A DNA stretch of 64,000 nt, taken from NCBI GenBank assembly GCA_037178975.1, contig JASJZH010000001.1, positions 6,990,501 through 7,054,500 of the forward strand, written 5' to 3'. Every line of letters starts with the position of its first letter. Position 1 is the first letter of the stretch. The position numbers and the translations under genes were made by a program. A model generated the notes under the pieces. It ran no database searches. It was not told where the DNA came from and saw only the letters and a list, made by a program, of their open reading frames with translations. The DNA is from Oscheius tipulae. Lineage: Eukaryota > Nematoda > Chromadorea > Rhabditida > Rhabditidae. Shown one piece after another: positions 32,810-46,215 of this stretch.

Positions 32810-35800
32810 ATGCCAAACAACAGCACCTCGTCTCTTTTTGGCCGGCTGTCCGCTCGGAGCAGTTTCATGTCTCCGAAAGAGGTCAAAGTCAATGTTCAAC
32901 TGATGAACGATTCGGACTCGATCAGCAATGAATTTAAGGCGAGTCGTTCGGTTCTCTTTGATGGCGACCAGCTGTTTGTTTGTTGCGTGTCAAGCGTCAC
33001 ATCTGCTCTTTCTCTCGACGTTCTCGAACACGTGTCAGTAATTGGCGGAAGCCAGTTCTGCAGAAGGAAAAGAATACAATAAACTAAATTTTCGACTTGA
33101 AACAGGAACGGGAAAAGAGGGCCCCCTATTTATGTTGTGAGCGCGTCTATTGATCGCTGCCTCTCTGACGCGTATGGAATGATGTTAAGGGGGTCCAACA
33201 AGGAGGCACGTTGAGTGCCTCGTTTCACAGCTCAATTGACACCGAAAGACAAGGAAAATGAACCTTTTTTAGAGATCACTCCCGGCTCAGAGCATCCTCG
33301 ACTACGTTTGTGAACTTCGAGGCATTAGAACTAAGGATTACCTCGGTCTTCGCTATCAGGATCAGTACAAACATAGGGTAAGTCGGCGTGTACTTTGTCC
33401 CGAAACTGGGGGCAGGTTAAACATTGATAGAGACTAGAGCCTTTTGACAGATTGTTCCCCCCTTTCTCTAATACGAAATTCCTTTCAACACTAGTCACTG
33501 CTATTCTCGGAGACACTGAGTAACAGGTGAAAAGTATTTGAACAAAGGCTAATGAGAATGCTTGCGGAGAAAATAGAAGAACTCACATGTCCATGCGGTT
33601 CTAGCATTTTTGTAAAGCAGAAACCCAAAGAAATTGGTGGGGAGCGAACCCGGGTCGGTCAGATTTTGAGCCCAGCGCGCTAACCCCGCTGAGCCGTACA
33701 CCTTTGACCAGCGGCCACGGTGTGACGGACAGACGATTGCGCTTTTGACTGAAAGAGAGATGAAAAAAAAGGATGTTTTCGTCTTTTTGACAACAGGTCT
33801 TTCTCGTTTCTTTTCCCAATAAACAACAGAACAGTTGATAATCAATGATTTTCAGTACTGGGTGGATCTCTCGAAGCCAATCTCGCACGTCATCAAGAAC
33901 TTCAAAAGTGAGTACAGGACTCCTCACAGCTACAGTCCCTTTTCAGACGATTCGTTGAATCTATTCCTCCGGTTTCGCTACTATCCAGCTGACCCGACAC
34001 ACATTCATGAGCCCGGAACTCGGTTGGTTTCTTTTTGTTTTTCGGGTTAGTGGTTCAAAATGTCGGCTTAACTCTCTCTCCCTCCGAAATGGTATGCTAA
34101 ATCTGCTCGGGATTGACGTCAAAGACAACGTTTTTTTGCAGAGCTTTGTACATTTTGTAGGGGGCTGTGATCAATCAGACGGAGATTGATTGTCGAGAGA
34201 GAAAGTACGAATGTTCCTAGGTGCAAAGAATGATGATTGATAGTTACGGAACATCTTCCAGATACCAACTCTTTGCTCAACTGCAGCGGGACCTAATTCA
34301 TGGTCGACTGCACTGTCCTCAACAAAAGGCAGCAGAGCTTGGAGGCCTCATTCTGCAGGGTAAGTCTTGGGACCTGCTAAATTCATAATGAGAATCCATT
34401 GGGTCTTTTCGGCCAGCTGTTGAATAGACTTGTGCAGATGGCTAAAAGAGAGAAAAAGGGAGAGAAAGGGTTTCAGCTCAGCTGGGAGACTATGACCCTA
34501 TCAGACATCCGGACAACTACGTCTCACAGTACACGCTCCTTCTCAAACAAACTCCTCGAACGGAAGAGAAAATCGCCGAATACCACCAGTCTTTCCGGTG
34601 AGTCAACTTTCCGGGCTGAATCATCAGTTGTCGCGTCTGAAAATGGAAATGTTACAGGGGAATGCGTACAGATGAGGCAGAAAGAACATTTCTCGAAAGG
34701 GCCGGGGAGCTCGACACCTACGGATTTGATCCCTACTCGATTAAGGTTTGTTTGCTTTTGGATGACCGCCACCAGAAGGTTCAGGACCCAAAGGACCAAT
34801 CCGACGTCTATATCGGAGTCAATCATAGGGGTCTGCTCATCTTCCAACGTTCCCAATTGATACATAACATTCCTTGGTGAGAGTGAATGTGTTCTTGTGG
34901 CTATCCCCTTGTTTAGGAGTCAGTTGATTAAGATAGACTATTTGGGCAAGGAGCTACGAATCATTCCGACTGAGTCATACTGTTCGTTTCAAAATGGAGA
35001 GCCGAGAGAGATGGACAGGGTGAGACAGGGAAGGATTGCCATGGCTTATCCCGATTTAGGACAAGAAGTCGAGACATGTGATCAAGTACATTTGTCCAAG
35101 TGGTCATTATGCCAAGCATCTCTGGAACCACATTCTCTCGCAACAGGCCTTCTTCAACGAGCAGTCGGCCATCATGATTAAGCCCAAGTTTTCGAAGCCG
35201 AGGATACCGCTGATATCGCGAGGATCCACTTTCCGATTTCCTTCGAGAAGAGTTCTGAGAGAGATTGAGAGCGACGAGGCACAGACGCTATCTGACGGAG
35301 AAATGGACAAGAACGCGACGTAAGTTTGTTTTTGTAACGGGCAGGTAGTCTCATGAACGTGGGTTGCTGGGCGACAAGCAAACGCTCTGTGGGGAGGAAC
35401 AGTTTCATGCAATGCTTCCAATTTTGTTCTTCTTCAAAATGTAGAATGACTAAGGACATGATGAATTCGATATATGATTCAATTTCCTGTGACTCTCTCG
35501 TAGTATATAAACAGACGTTTCGAAAGAACGTTCAGCAATTATCTCCGGTACACAGACGCCTTTGCCTAGTAGTCTCAGAGTTTAATTAAGTACAGTAATT
35601 ACTTCGCTTCTGGAACAAGTTGAAAATGTCGTCTGTGTATTATAAGAGAATCTCCTCTTACCCCGTCCTTCTGTGTGTCGCCTGGGAGCGAAAAAGGTTG
35701 GCGCGGGCTTGAACCCACGTCGTCCCAACGAAAAGCGCGCGCACTGCCACTGCACCATGAATGCAAAGGGGCCCCTTGCGAGCACACTCGACCTGGCCTG

Positions 35801-37229
35801 GTCAAACCTGGCCGACGCGAACATTTCGGCCAGGTTTGCGGTGTCTGTGCTCACTATAGGGCGTCCCCGCTTGTCTGCCCGGCCCTATTTGGCCCGTACG
35901 CCTCTTGTTAGCTTTTTATTGTCAGCAGATTTAACTATTGGGTCACTAAGTTTTTGAATTACAATAACTTTCAGAATGGACATGTCAATAACGTCCTTCT
36001 CTCGGTACGATCTCCCCAAGCATGAGCCGAGACAGCCTCAGCCTTGGTTGAACCATACCGAAAAGACGGTAGTTGTGCTGTCGCCAGGTAGTAATTATCC
36101 ATACGTTGTTTTGACCTTTTTCTCCCCAGATCCCGCGAGAACATCGCGTGGCAACTCGCTGTTGCTATTCAACGAGACGGTGGCCAACTCCCCGATGTTG
36201 GGATCTCCTTCCTCCGTTCCGTCTACTACTATCTCCTCGCCAGAAACTCCTCACGTCGTAAGTTCCTTCCCAATATCTTCTTTTGGTTTGGCCTCAGTTT
36301 GCACCCGCTGTTGTCCCATGTCTTTCGCTTCACTCTCACACCCGAGCTTCTTCCTTCCCGTTTTTCAGGCTTCTTTCACCGTTCATTTGGTCAAGTACGA
36401 GAGGAGTCCAGCCGTCTCGGTAAGCTCCCTCCACACAATTCCATGTTCCTAACTTGTGACGTATCTATCACTAATCGCATCCATATTTCTAAATATAGTC
36501 TAGTGTAAAAGTACGTGGGCCGGAAACTGTCTACTTGTTCAGTGTATGTGACTCCTATCGCCCCGTTAACTTTCTCCAGTGTCCAAATTGCTAATGAAAC
36601 TACCTCGGCGGACACAAAATCGTCTTACTGACCTTCAAACGACGCTTTTCTTGTTAGGTTCTAGTCTTGGGGTAGTTACTTACAGTACGCACATTTTCTG
36701 AAGTCAGTCACAAGCTCATGCGATTTCGGTTATCTAATCTTCTTTTTTTCAAACGTATGTCTTTCAGCCTGAACCTGAGGATCATCTTTCTGACGGCAAG
36801 CCCCTGGAGAATGGGGACATTGACGAGCCTCTCTTGACGAGCACCCCAATTTTCCACGTAGCAGAGACCAAGCTCAACGGCAAGGTAATTAGGTTCTCAG
36901 AACTTTGGAAAGAGAGAGTCTTCAGAAAAATGGCACAGCCAATGGCAACGGCACGATTCGAAGAGAAGACGAAGTTCCGGTGACGACGGCGGTTTCGCGG
37001 ACAGTCACCAACACTCTGTTTACTTCTTTCCTCCTCCTGCTTTTGTTTGTAGCGCTGGCTATTGCCATCTTTGAGGTATCTAGGCTTCGAATACTGTAAC
37101 TTTCTTCAGCGTCAGGAAAGTCGCGACTTTGTCGAGGCTTCGCCATGGCTCTCCCACATGAGACATCAGGTTTACGAGCCGGCCAGACACTACATTCTAA
37201 GGCATTACGGCAAATTTTCCAGGAGATAG
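32810..37229 (+). CDS. FERM-domain membrane-linked protein (FRMD3/FRMD5 type)
   Basis: Many exons. The FERM lobes are visible as VKVNVQLMNDSDS and ILDYVCELRGIRTKDYLGLR (F1), FLRFRYYPADPTHIHEP, FAQLQRDLIHGRLHC and QLGDYDPIRHPDNYVSQY (F2), and YGFDPYSIKDPKDQSDVYIG...LIKIDYLGKELRI (F3). A FERM-adjacent part follows (SKPRIPLISRGSTFRFPSR). The C terminus has one membrane segment (LFTSFLLLLLFVALAIAIFE) and a short tail (RQESRDFVEASPWLSHM), as in FRMD3/FRMD5, which link membranes to the cytoskeleton. The first intron seems to use a GC donor (TTTAAG|GCGAGT at 32938). Two introns hold tRNA-headed elements (33635, 35690). Exon borders between 35950 and 36900 are approximate. Confidence 0.85.
33635..33707 (-). 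repeat. tRNA-headed SINE-like element in FERM-gene intron
   Basis: On the minus strand GGCTCAGCGGGGTTAGCGCG (A box region) and CCCGGGTTCGCTCC (B box) are tRNA-like. Just 5' of the head is AAAGCGCAATCGTCTGTCCG, which resembles the AAAGCGCAATGGTGTCCGTCC stretch of the dispersed repeat A/B, hinting at a composite element. Confidence 0.6.
35655..35775 (-). repeat. tRNA-headed SINE, same family as 50170-50290
   Basis: About 110 bases align with 50170-50290: shared GTGTGTCGCCT, a reversed B box (CTTGAACCC here, CTCGAACCT there) and GAATGCAAAGG at the end. The A/B-box spacing on the minus strand is tRNA-like. Confidence 0.7.
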
Positions 37230-38098
37230 ATGTGAGTTTTTAGAGGCCTCTTACAGTCGGGGGTAGCCCACCGTGCCCATACCAGTGTTGACCCTGTGTG
37301 CAAAAAAAAGGGAAGACGAACTAACCAAGAAAGCTTGGCACCCATTTTGAACATAAGCTCTTCATCACGTAAAAACTGTGTCAATGCTTTCGCGTTCCAC
37401 CAGCCCGTGGGCTGGTCAAAACTGTCCAACTGCTGCCTGGCTCATCTTGTTTTAAGGCTTCTCGATGTCCGATTCGGGTGCTCAGAACTTCTTCTGCTTC
37501 TCTAATCTTACGCACAGCTTATATTTATTCGTTCTTCTTCCGTTACTCGGTCCAAAAAAGACGCAGACGGACCATCACTTCCCTTCTGTTTTCTCCCTTT
37601 ACGTGTTCTCATTTCTCTAAGTCGAAGTTTTATGTATTGTCACCGGTATTTTGCAGGTGTTCCTTTTCCCACATCTCTCCTGTCAATAACCACAAGCTTT
37701 TCCACCAAATACCCCGTGATTTGAACTGTTTTCTGTACACATTCCATTGAATAAAGTGAGAATTCATTGAGGTTAGATGTGGGTATAAATAGAAAGCTGT
37801 ATACACAGAGAAGAGGAGAGAGAGAGAGATAGAGAGACCGCAACAATCACCGTATTCGAGTTTAAGGAAGGAAGAGGAAGAGAGAGAAAGAGAGAGAGAG
37901 AGAGAGTGAGAGAGAGAGAGAGAGAGAAGAATGCGTCAAGCCCTTGACCACCGAGAATACTTAAAGGAATGAGATCGGAAGATTAGGGAGAGAGCAGAAG
38001 AAGGCAGCTTCTGTTTGGTAGGGTCAGATCAAAAGGGGGGAAGAGAGATGAGCAACATACCCACAAGGTGTACCCTTATTATGCGGAAAAGGAAGTGG
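37230..38098. repeat. Spacer with GA-rich simple repeats
   Basis: The spacer between FERM (+) and polybromo (-) stops. GAGAGA tracts occupy roughly 37810-37835 and 37878-37928. No exon is supported. A small CT tract lies at 38247-38268 inside a polybromo intron. Confidence 0.8.
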
Positions 38099-41000
38099 TT
38101 ACAAGAGGCCTTGATAGTTTCGCTCCGTCGACATTCCCAACGACGACTCGAGCATCTGGTCCCGTAATCTCCACAGAGCCTTTACGACGTCGTCCTCAGG
38201 AACCACGTTGCGGCCGGCGGTGTCTTGCTGAAATTCACATTTAGGTCTCTCTCTCTCTCTCTCTCTCTCACTCTGTCTTTGTATCAAGGCCACTTCGCTT
38301 TTAGTTAGACAAATAAAAACAGACATTCCGCAGCCTACGTTTCCCAAACTGTTCTTTGTTTTGCTACAAAAGTTCCACTCAAAATAGCGCGAAAACAAGA
38401 CGAAATACCAACCTTAATCCAGTGGACAGGTAGATTCTTCTTCTGTCCCTGCTGATGTTGTGGATTCATGTTACGGTAGTTGGAGTTAAGATTCCTTTCC
38501 CAATGGCTGACTGTTCTTTGGCGGTTATTCGATAGGGACTCGATATATCTGAAGATCCGTTTAAACCATAGGACATGTGACTACCTCAAATAAGACTCGG
38601 AATGAAGTACCCGTCTGGACATGAAAGAAGAAGGCATGTGGACGAAGACTGGCTCGGCTCCTGGAGGCATCTTTACAACCAGACGGCCCGCCTCGGCTTG
38701 AGGAACGTGTTGAGAAGAGGATGGATGTCCCTGAAGCGGTACTTGCTTTTGGAACAGAAAAGCTGTCTTACCTGTTGTGGATGATGCGAGCTCGACGGTT
38801 GCTGATGCGAGTATTGTACTTGAGCTGGATGATGCGGAGTCTGATGATGAATATGTGGAGGACCGTGATGATGATCGCCATTGACGACGACAGCAGTCGG
38901 ATGGCCGTTGAGATGAGGTGCTGGTGTCGACTGATTCTGCTGTTGGCCAGACGGAGCTCCGGTCATTCCTCTAGCATGAGGGAGATGCACCAACTGGTAG
39001 TTCTAAATGTTCCTCTCTTAAACCCGAAACTGACTGTACTCACCTCGCCAGAAGGCCCAGGTGTGGTGACCAGCTTGTAAAAGTTGCGGCCGATCTGGTT
39101 CTGGTAGAGATTTCTCACGGAGCTGTTGACATGTTTCTCCTTCATGTGACGATGGAGTCTGGGAAGAGATGGGAACGGCTTGCCGTCCTTTCGATTTCTC
39201 AGACAGGTGATCCACATGCAGACGTACTGGTTGTCACTGTCCACTGAAACTCTTCTCTTAGAATCCGAACCTCCTTACAAAACCCACAAATAATCTGGCT
39301 GGTGTGATGCTGGACAATGTGCTCGTAAAGTCCATTCTCCTGATCGAACTGACTGTCGCAGTTGGCCCATTTGCAGTGGTAGACACGGATCTGTCCAGGC
39401 TAAAATCCCATATATTTCGGTCAATGGCAAAATGTTACCAGAAGTTGGTCCTTGACTGCCGCTCTGGCTGCTTCTTGCTTCTGTCGCTCGGAGGCAATGA
39501 ACTCAGCTCTCACTTCGTACTGTCTCTTCTGCTCCTCAGAGAGCTTCTTCCACTCGATTCCGACAATCTTCGAGACTTCTCCAAAGCCAGCCTCGGGGTT
39601 CTCGTGCATTATTCTTTTCCTAATTTCCGCCGAGAAGAGTATGTAGCCGGATTTGCTCTTGGCCGTCAGCTTGGGCTGATTGGCCAGCCAGTTGTTCATT
39701 TCCGGCTGAAATCAAGGCTTGGTTTATTTCTCATACAGTATGTCACAACTTGGTCAGACTATTCATATCGTAGTCTGATTCATGTGTGACCCTACAAAAG
39801 CTCCGTCCGATCACATTGTGCTCGTAACCCCTGAACCTACCTTGCTGCTGGTGACGGACTCAGCTCCGTCCGTGTCCTCGTCCAGCATGTCCATGTCGAG
39901 AGGGTCGAGAGGAACGGCTACATCATTCTTCAGCAGAGGAGACATCTCCTTTTCCATGGCGATGGGCTGTTTGAAGAGGAACAGTTCCGGATCGACCACT
40001 TGATTTCCGTTCTTGTAGGTCTGAAAGCTCGGGATGCACGAAGAGAAAGAGAGGGGGGACTCGGCGTTTTTGACCACAAAGGAAGAGTGGATTCTTTGAG
40101 AACAAAATGGTGGCGTTCGACGCGCACGAGGGGGACGCGAAAAGACAAAGTTGGACCCAGCCAGCAAAGGCAACGATCGCGGCGTCGCTACTACGCGACA
40201 ATCGCAGCCAGCACAACACGTAGTCGCCGGCGGGCTGGCTCGCCGTGACCGCTCTCGCTGGCAGGCAAGGAAAGGCTCCTCCGATCGGGTTCGTCGCAGC
40301 AGCAGCAGCACGTCGGTCGCCGCGCTGTGTGGCCTATTGGTCGCTAGGGTCTCTCGGACGCTCACACGCTCTCTCCCGATCGGCCATCCAGTCTGCGTCT
40401 CTCCACTTGGCCTGCTCTCTATCACATCTGTTCCGTGCTAGCCTCGACTCCCTCCGCCCAGCAGTGTCTCGGTCTCTCGCGCCGCCGCACTATTTCTCTA
40501 TCTCTTGACCAAATCGATGGCCTATCGGGCAAACAGTCGCCCTCGACGGCTGTGGGAATTATCCCCCCGTTCTCTCTCGCAGGAGAGGGTATAGAGAAAA
40601 GAACTGCGTCTCTGCAGTTGACCTAGTCTCTCGTCACCAGACTCAGGAACAGATTTAGCGGTCCAATAAATGGCTGTGTAACTTTGGAATTCTGGAAATT
40701 CTCGGATTACCCTCTTTTTTTTATACAATAGAGGGAAAGTTGTCATTTGTCTATTGAACTTTGCTTATCTTTGAAATTGCTAGAATCTGGTAGGTTGCGA
40801 AGTCAAGTTGCTTAAAAGAGAAGAGAGGGGGAGCCCAAGAGTTCTGTTCCCACGGCGGCTACCCGTTCCCACGCGACGTCTTGTACATCGGGAGAGGCGT
40901 TCCAAAAGTCTCACCTTTATCCTTTTCAGCAGGACGCACGAGTCGATATGTAGAGGCTCTCCAGTAGGAACTTCATCTGTTTCCTTGTTGTGTAACTGTG

Positions 41001-44000
41001 TGGGGAAGATGGAGGAGACTTCTCCATTTGGCACAGGCTTTCCGGCAATCTTGTTCTCGCACACGAAAACATCACACTCGGGAACTTCTGTCGGTCTTTG
41101 TTTGATGTATTCCTTCGTGGTCAAGACAGCACAATGGTTCTGGATGTCGTCAACGCGACGAGTCTGATCGGACTGGTAGACGGCAAAAACTTCTCGCACA
41201 TAGAACATTCTTCCCGGATCGTGAGTCACATCAGAGGGACGAGCGAACCATCCACCACTGAACCACTCGTTTCCGTCGGCCTCTCTCCACAGCTTGTCTA
41301 TCCTCATCACGTCGCAGTACGGTCGTTGAGGATTGAAGACGAGAACAAAATCGCCACAGGCGTAATGACGACCGGCTTTGGTCAGCATTTGGCAGAAGTA
41401 GCTCCTTCCGTCGGCGTCGGGCTCCTGGCTCGAGCGGACTTCGATTCGCTCAATGTCCAGAATGACACTTTCTCGGAGACGGTCGTCTTCTTCAGAACTG
41501 GACGATGTTTGAGAGGATTGCTGAAAATAATTTCATGAAGTGGAAGTAGAAAGACACTTACTCCATCTTCGACCTCGTTCTCAGCCTTGACATAGGAGAG
41601 AGGAACACTGACCGGATCCAATGGTTTCTCTCTCTTCTCCATCTTCAGCTTGGCATCTTCATCCGCATATTCCCAGTTCTTGATCTTGGCAAAGTATCTC
41701 GGCTTTCCCAAATATTTCGACTCGCAGACGTACAGATCCTTTGGCTCGACGTCAGCAATCTCATTGTTCACGTAGGTTTTCAAAGAGACCACTTGGCACG
41801 GGCCTTGGAGTCGCTCGGCCAGAGCGTTGTCCTGGAAGGGGGTGAGGAAAACCTCCTTTTCAAGAAAACGTCTTTTTGGAAGATGGAGGGTCTCATTTGG
41901 ACGATAGACCCACAGCCCACGAACCATGTTGTCCCCATTCTGGTTCCTGAAACTTGTTTTTAGTCATGCTCTTCTCAAGAACAAACTTGAAGATTCTCTC
42001 GACTCTCATGATATGTGGCGGTCCACGAGGATTGTCGTCAGTTCTGGCCACGTATACGTAACAGGGAGTGGTGTAGACATGATCTCCAATCGTCAAGTCA
42101 GTCAGCTCGACATCTCCAGCCTCCTTTGCGATGTCATCCGTGCTTTCCCTCCGTTCCAACTCTTGAGTGTGCTCCGAATTCTTGAGCTTCTGCTTACGGA
42201 GGATCTCACACTCTTCTCTAACTTTCTGAAATCGAATGACTGCCCGCCTTCTTGTACAACTTACGCCTTCGACAATTCCGTAGGCATCAGACACAAGAAT
42301 GGCCTTGCAGTGTGTGTCTCGTTCTCGGACGAAGACGAGCTGGAGTTCTTCGGCGTCTTCGAACAGCTTCGAGTCAGGTGCCGAGTGCTGGCGAGCCTTC
42401 TCAAACAGATCGAAAAAGTCCTTTTGGAAGCGATCGAGTCGTCTGTATCTCGACTTGTCGATGTTCCTCTTGATCTGGTCGAAGGTGAACGGTTGCTCAT
42501 CGATTCCAATTCCCTTGCTTTTCAGAATATCAGGCAAATCGGCGAAGGAATCACTGCGGCATCGCCCCTTCGAGTCCTAAAACAATCGTTTTGTAAAGAA
42601 TCCAGATTTTGTAAATTGCTTACCTTCTTGCTGAAGACGGAATGGAAGATGGTCATAAACATGTTTCGAATCTCGACCTGAACTCGAGGCATGGAATCGT
42701 CAGTCGCTCCCAGCTCCATCTTCTTCTCAAGAAGTACTCTTTGCAGAGAGACAGCGTCCTAAATTCTGATCGTCAGACCTGTTGATACGACTCAAACCTT
42801 ATAGATCTGACTGTCAGTCTCGTTGTATTTGCAAGCATTGTCCAGCATCAGGCTGAAATCGGCGACAATGTCCGTCCAGGAAGAATAGCCCTGTCCGTTC
42901 AGCCTCTGCTGGATTCTTTGCATGTCCATTGGCTTCTTGATGACCTCATAATAGTCCGGATACTCTTCGCGAGTCGGAAGACGAAGGAATGCCGTCGAGA
43001 GCTTGCGGCCTTCCTCATCGTGATAGTCACGAAGATGGTTGAACAGACGCCACATTCTCTGCTGGTCAGGCGGGAGCCGAGAGATCATGGTCTCCATCTT
43101 GTTCTTGTCGTTCTTTCCCTTCGATTTAGGAATAGGGAGGTGGGACATGGGAGCCGGAGATCTAAACACGAAATTAGACACTGATCCTCTATTCGAAGAC
43201 GACACATAGAAGCGGTTCAACAAGACAATGTGCCAAGTTTTGGCTAAGAGCAGGGGGACATGCTGGGCAATGTTAGCGGGAGAGAGAGAGGACAAGGAGG
43301 CATGCTAGTATACCTAATGGAGCTGTTGGAACTGTCGTCATCACTGATTCCATTGGAGCCATTGAAGAAACTCGTGTTGCTCGTCGGTGTCTGGAGTCCA
43401 TTCTCGCCACGCCTCCTTCTCGGCTCAGTCAGTTTTGTTCTCAGCCAACTAGGAGAAGATTAACATAGAGGCAGAAGAGGGTTAGATGACAAAGGGTCGA
43501 AGAACTTGGCACATTGGAGGAAAACTCTCTCTCTTTCTGTGTTCAGGCTCACTCTTCTTCTAACAAACAGAACTGCTAGATGACTTACCCAAACTTTTCT
43601 TTCAAGGCCAAGGGACTCTCAATTGGAGCATCCTTTGTGTTCCCATGAGCCGTTATGACCATGTTCTCTAGTCGCGAAGCATCATTGGCGATCTGCGAGC
43701 CCGGATCATTGAAGGTTCGGGCGTTGTTGAACATCAACTCGAAGTCTGCCATCAGATGAGACGAGGATTCGTACTAAAAGTTGGGGTATCGAAGAGAGGA
43801 AGCTCAAAAATACCTTGTTTGTCTCGATCTTCCGCCTGATTTCCCTCATGTCGATGGGTTGAGCGATGACATCGTAGTAATCTGGGTATTCTTTCATTCT
43901 TGGCAGTTCCATGAAGGCTCCGACTGGCCAATAGGCACCCTCCTGAAACAGACATCTAGCCAATAGTTGTAAGAAAAACTACCTTGAAATTGTAGAGAAG

Positions 44001-46215
44001 ATCCCAGAAAACGACCAGCTTCTGCCGGTATCTCAACATCAGCTCGTCCATGCTCTTTCGGCCCGGTCTTCCCGGAGCAGCCAGATGCTCAGCCGTCATC
44101 CCAGTCGAGATTGGTCGCTGTTTTCTCGGAGTCCACTTCTTCTTGCTTGGAGGTGGTGTTCCGTAAGAATCCTTCTCGTCGGAACTGCTGTCCAACGGTT
44201 CAGCCTTGATCTTCAGCGTCTTAGGAGTTCCTTTGACTTTCGGCGTCGTGTTTATCACCTGGATGACTGGCTTCGTCTCGAAGAACTGAACGAGCCTGTC
44301 AATTTGATAAGTTTGGATTGTTACCGTAAGATCCAGTGATGGCTGAAGTTCTGCCGCCTTCTTCAGAGCCAGTGTTTCTAGTTTCTTGGCCGCAACATAG
44401 ACAGACGAGCCTTCGACGTTGTACTCACAGGCATTGGCGAAGATCTGCATGCAGTCTTTCAACAAGTCCATCAGAGTCGAATATCCTCCTCTCTTCAGGA
44501 TCTTGTGGATCATGAAGAAGGACATCGGCTGCTTGATCTCGTCGTAATAGTCCGGATAGCATCTGAATTTAGTATTGCATTAGGCCATAGTTTGAACACA
44601 CGATTTGGCGGGAAGCTCGACGAAAGGATCCGACAGTAGTGTTCCTTTGCTCTTTGGATCAGGTTCATTACGCAGAAGCCAGTACAGTTTCCAGAGGGGA
44701 TCCTAAGAGAATCATTTGGAATGCAAAGGGATAGACCTACAGTGCTGTCTTTCATGTCCTCGTCCTCCTCGCTGTCCTCGCTATAATCCACGTCCATGTT
44801 CGAGGCTTCTTGAGCCAACAGTTGGTTCACCTGGTTCACACATTTCTCCCTCCTAGAATACTTTCTTATCACTTTCAGAAGCATTACGTACCTTCGATTG
44901 TGGACTCCCTTCTCCATGACCTGTTCGCTCTTCTCCTTGTAGAAGTCGACAATCGCGGAGGCATCCTTGTAGATCTCAGAGTTTTTGCCGGAGAATTGCT
45001 AAAAGCCGAGGTTGGAAAGTACTAGTAAGCATCGAACTTGAGCATTCTTACAGAGAAGACGAATGTCGGCTCCGAGCTCGGACATGACCTTGTACTCGCC
45101 GGCTCTTCCTTTCTGTGCTATCCTCTTCAAGTCGATCGGGTTCTTGATCTTGTCATAGTAGATCGGGAACTCTTCTTTGGGGAGAAGCACCCGGAAGGGA
45201 GGCGCTATGAGACGACCGGACTTGTCTGTCAGTTCCAGTATTCCACAGAGAATGTCATCCACCCAGAGTGGCTCGATACTCTCTTCGGAAACATTGGAGA
45301 GTCGGGAGACTCGACCAGACGAGATCGAACTGAAACAGTTCGTCGAAGGAAAAGAGTTAGACTCACTGAGCTTGCTCGATACTCGAAGCCGCCGTGCTGG
45401 CCCCATCGTCTTCGTCGTCCGAGAAGGGAATTCCCTTCTCGACTCGATTCTTCGCCTCCTTGTAAATGTCGAAGAGAGCCATGGCGTCCTTGTGCTCTTC
45501 CGAGTTCTCCTACAATTTGTTTTGTTCAAACTTGTCTCTACCCTACCTTGTAATAGTTTTTCGAGTTCTCGACCAACAGCTCAACGTCCTCACAGAATTC
45601 ATCAAACGTCCTGTACTCTTCGTTGTTGATCTTCTGCTGGATTCTGGTCAGATCAATCGGGGACTTTACGTCCTTGTAGTACTGTGGATCTTGTCTTAAA
45701 AAATCTCTTGTCAGGTGTCTGTTTAAAGTGAAGAAAAACAAATCAAAAACTATACTTAGGTTCGACACCCCATGGGTTACTTTTTTGTCTTTTGATGAAA
45801 CCCTCAAACGCACTTGCCGAAAGTTCTTTGCATCATTAGTTGGTTGAAAATCACCATTTTCACAACTTTCCTTTCCCCGCGTCTTTCTGATTTGCGCGCC
45901 GAATTCAAACGGAGTACCGGAACTCACTCGCTTTAAATGAAAGAAAAACTGACCGTCTGGATGGAGTTCGGACGAAATGCTCACAGACGTCGCGACTACC
46001 GCCCCTGGGAGTCCTCAAAACATCGAATACACCCCGGGCTTTCCTCAGCTGAAAAGTTATTCTGATAGATCAAATATCTGTAGACAAACCTCAGCGGTGA
46101 CGACCTGTTTCTCCTCCTTGGACATTCGTCCTTTCTTCTTCTTCACAGAGACCGGAGTACCACCCGGCTGGGAGTTCTCGACTTCCTCGATCGGACGTTT
46201 CCGTTTGGTACTCAT
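38099..46215 (-). CDS. pbrm-1: Polybromo, PBAF chromatin-remodelling subunit
   Basis: The N terminus is basic (MSTKRKRPIEEVENSQPGG). Six bromodomains run in order, each with a PDYY-or-related ZA loop and Lys/Pro-Ile-Asp motif: about 45980-45560 (QYYKDVKSPIDL), 45330-44920 (IYYDKIKNPIDL), 44750-44330 (DYYDEIKQPMSF), 44000-43630 (DYYDVIAQPIDM), 43140-42740 (DYYEVIKKPMDM) and a degenerate sixth 42580-42280. Two BAH domains follow (~42150-41640, VELTDLTIGDHVYTTP; ~41390-40950, YACGDFVLVFNPQRPY), then an HMG box (39699-39440, SGYILFSAEIRKRI), two C2H2 fingers (HCKWANC; YVCMWITC), a His/Gln/Pro-rich linker and the tail ALWRLRDQML. Polybromo targets PBAF (SWI/SNF) to acetylated nucleosomes. An ~870-base intron near 40050-40920 separates BAH2 from the HMG part. 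Very secure call. Confidence 0.96.

Noticed and set aside
39811..40425. Long minus-strand open frame as a separate gene
   Set aside because: Its lower part is a polybromo exon (DPLDMDMLDEDTDGAES) and the rest is the adjoining GC-rich intron; codons there are Ser/Arg-rich without structure.
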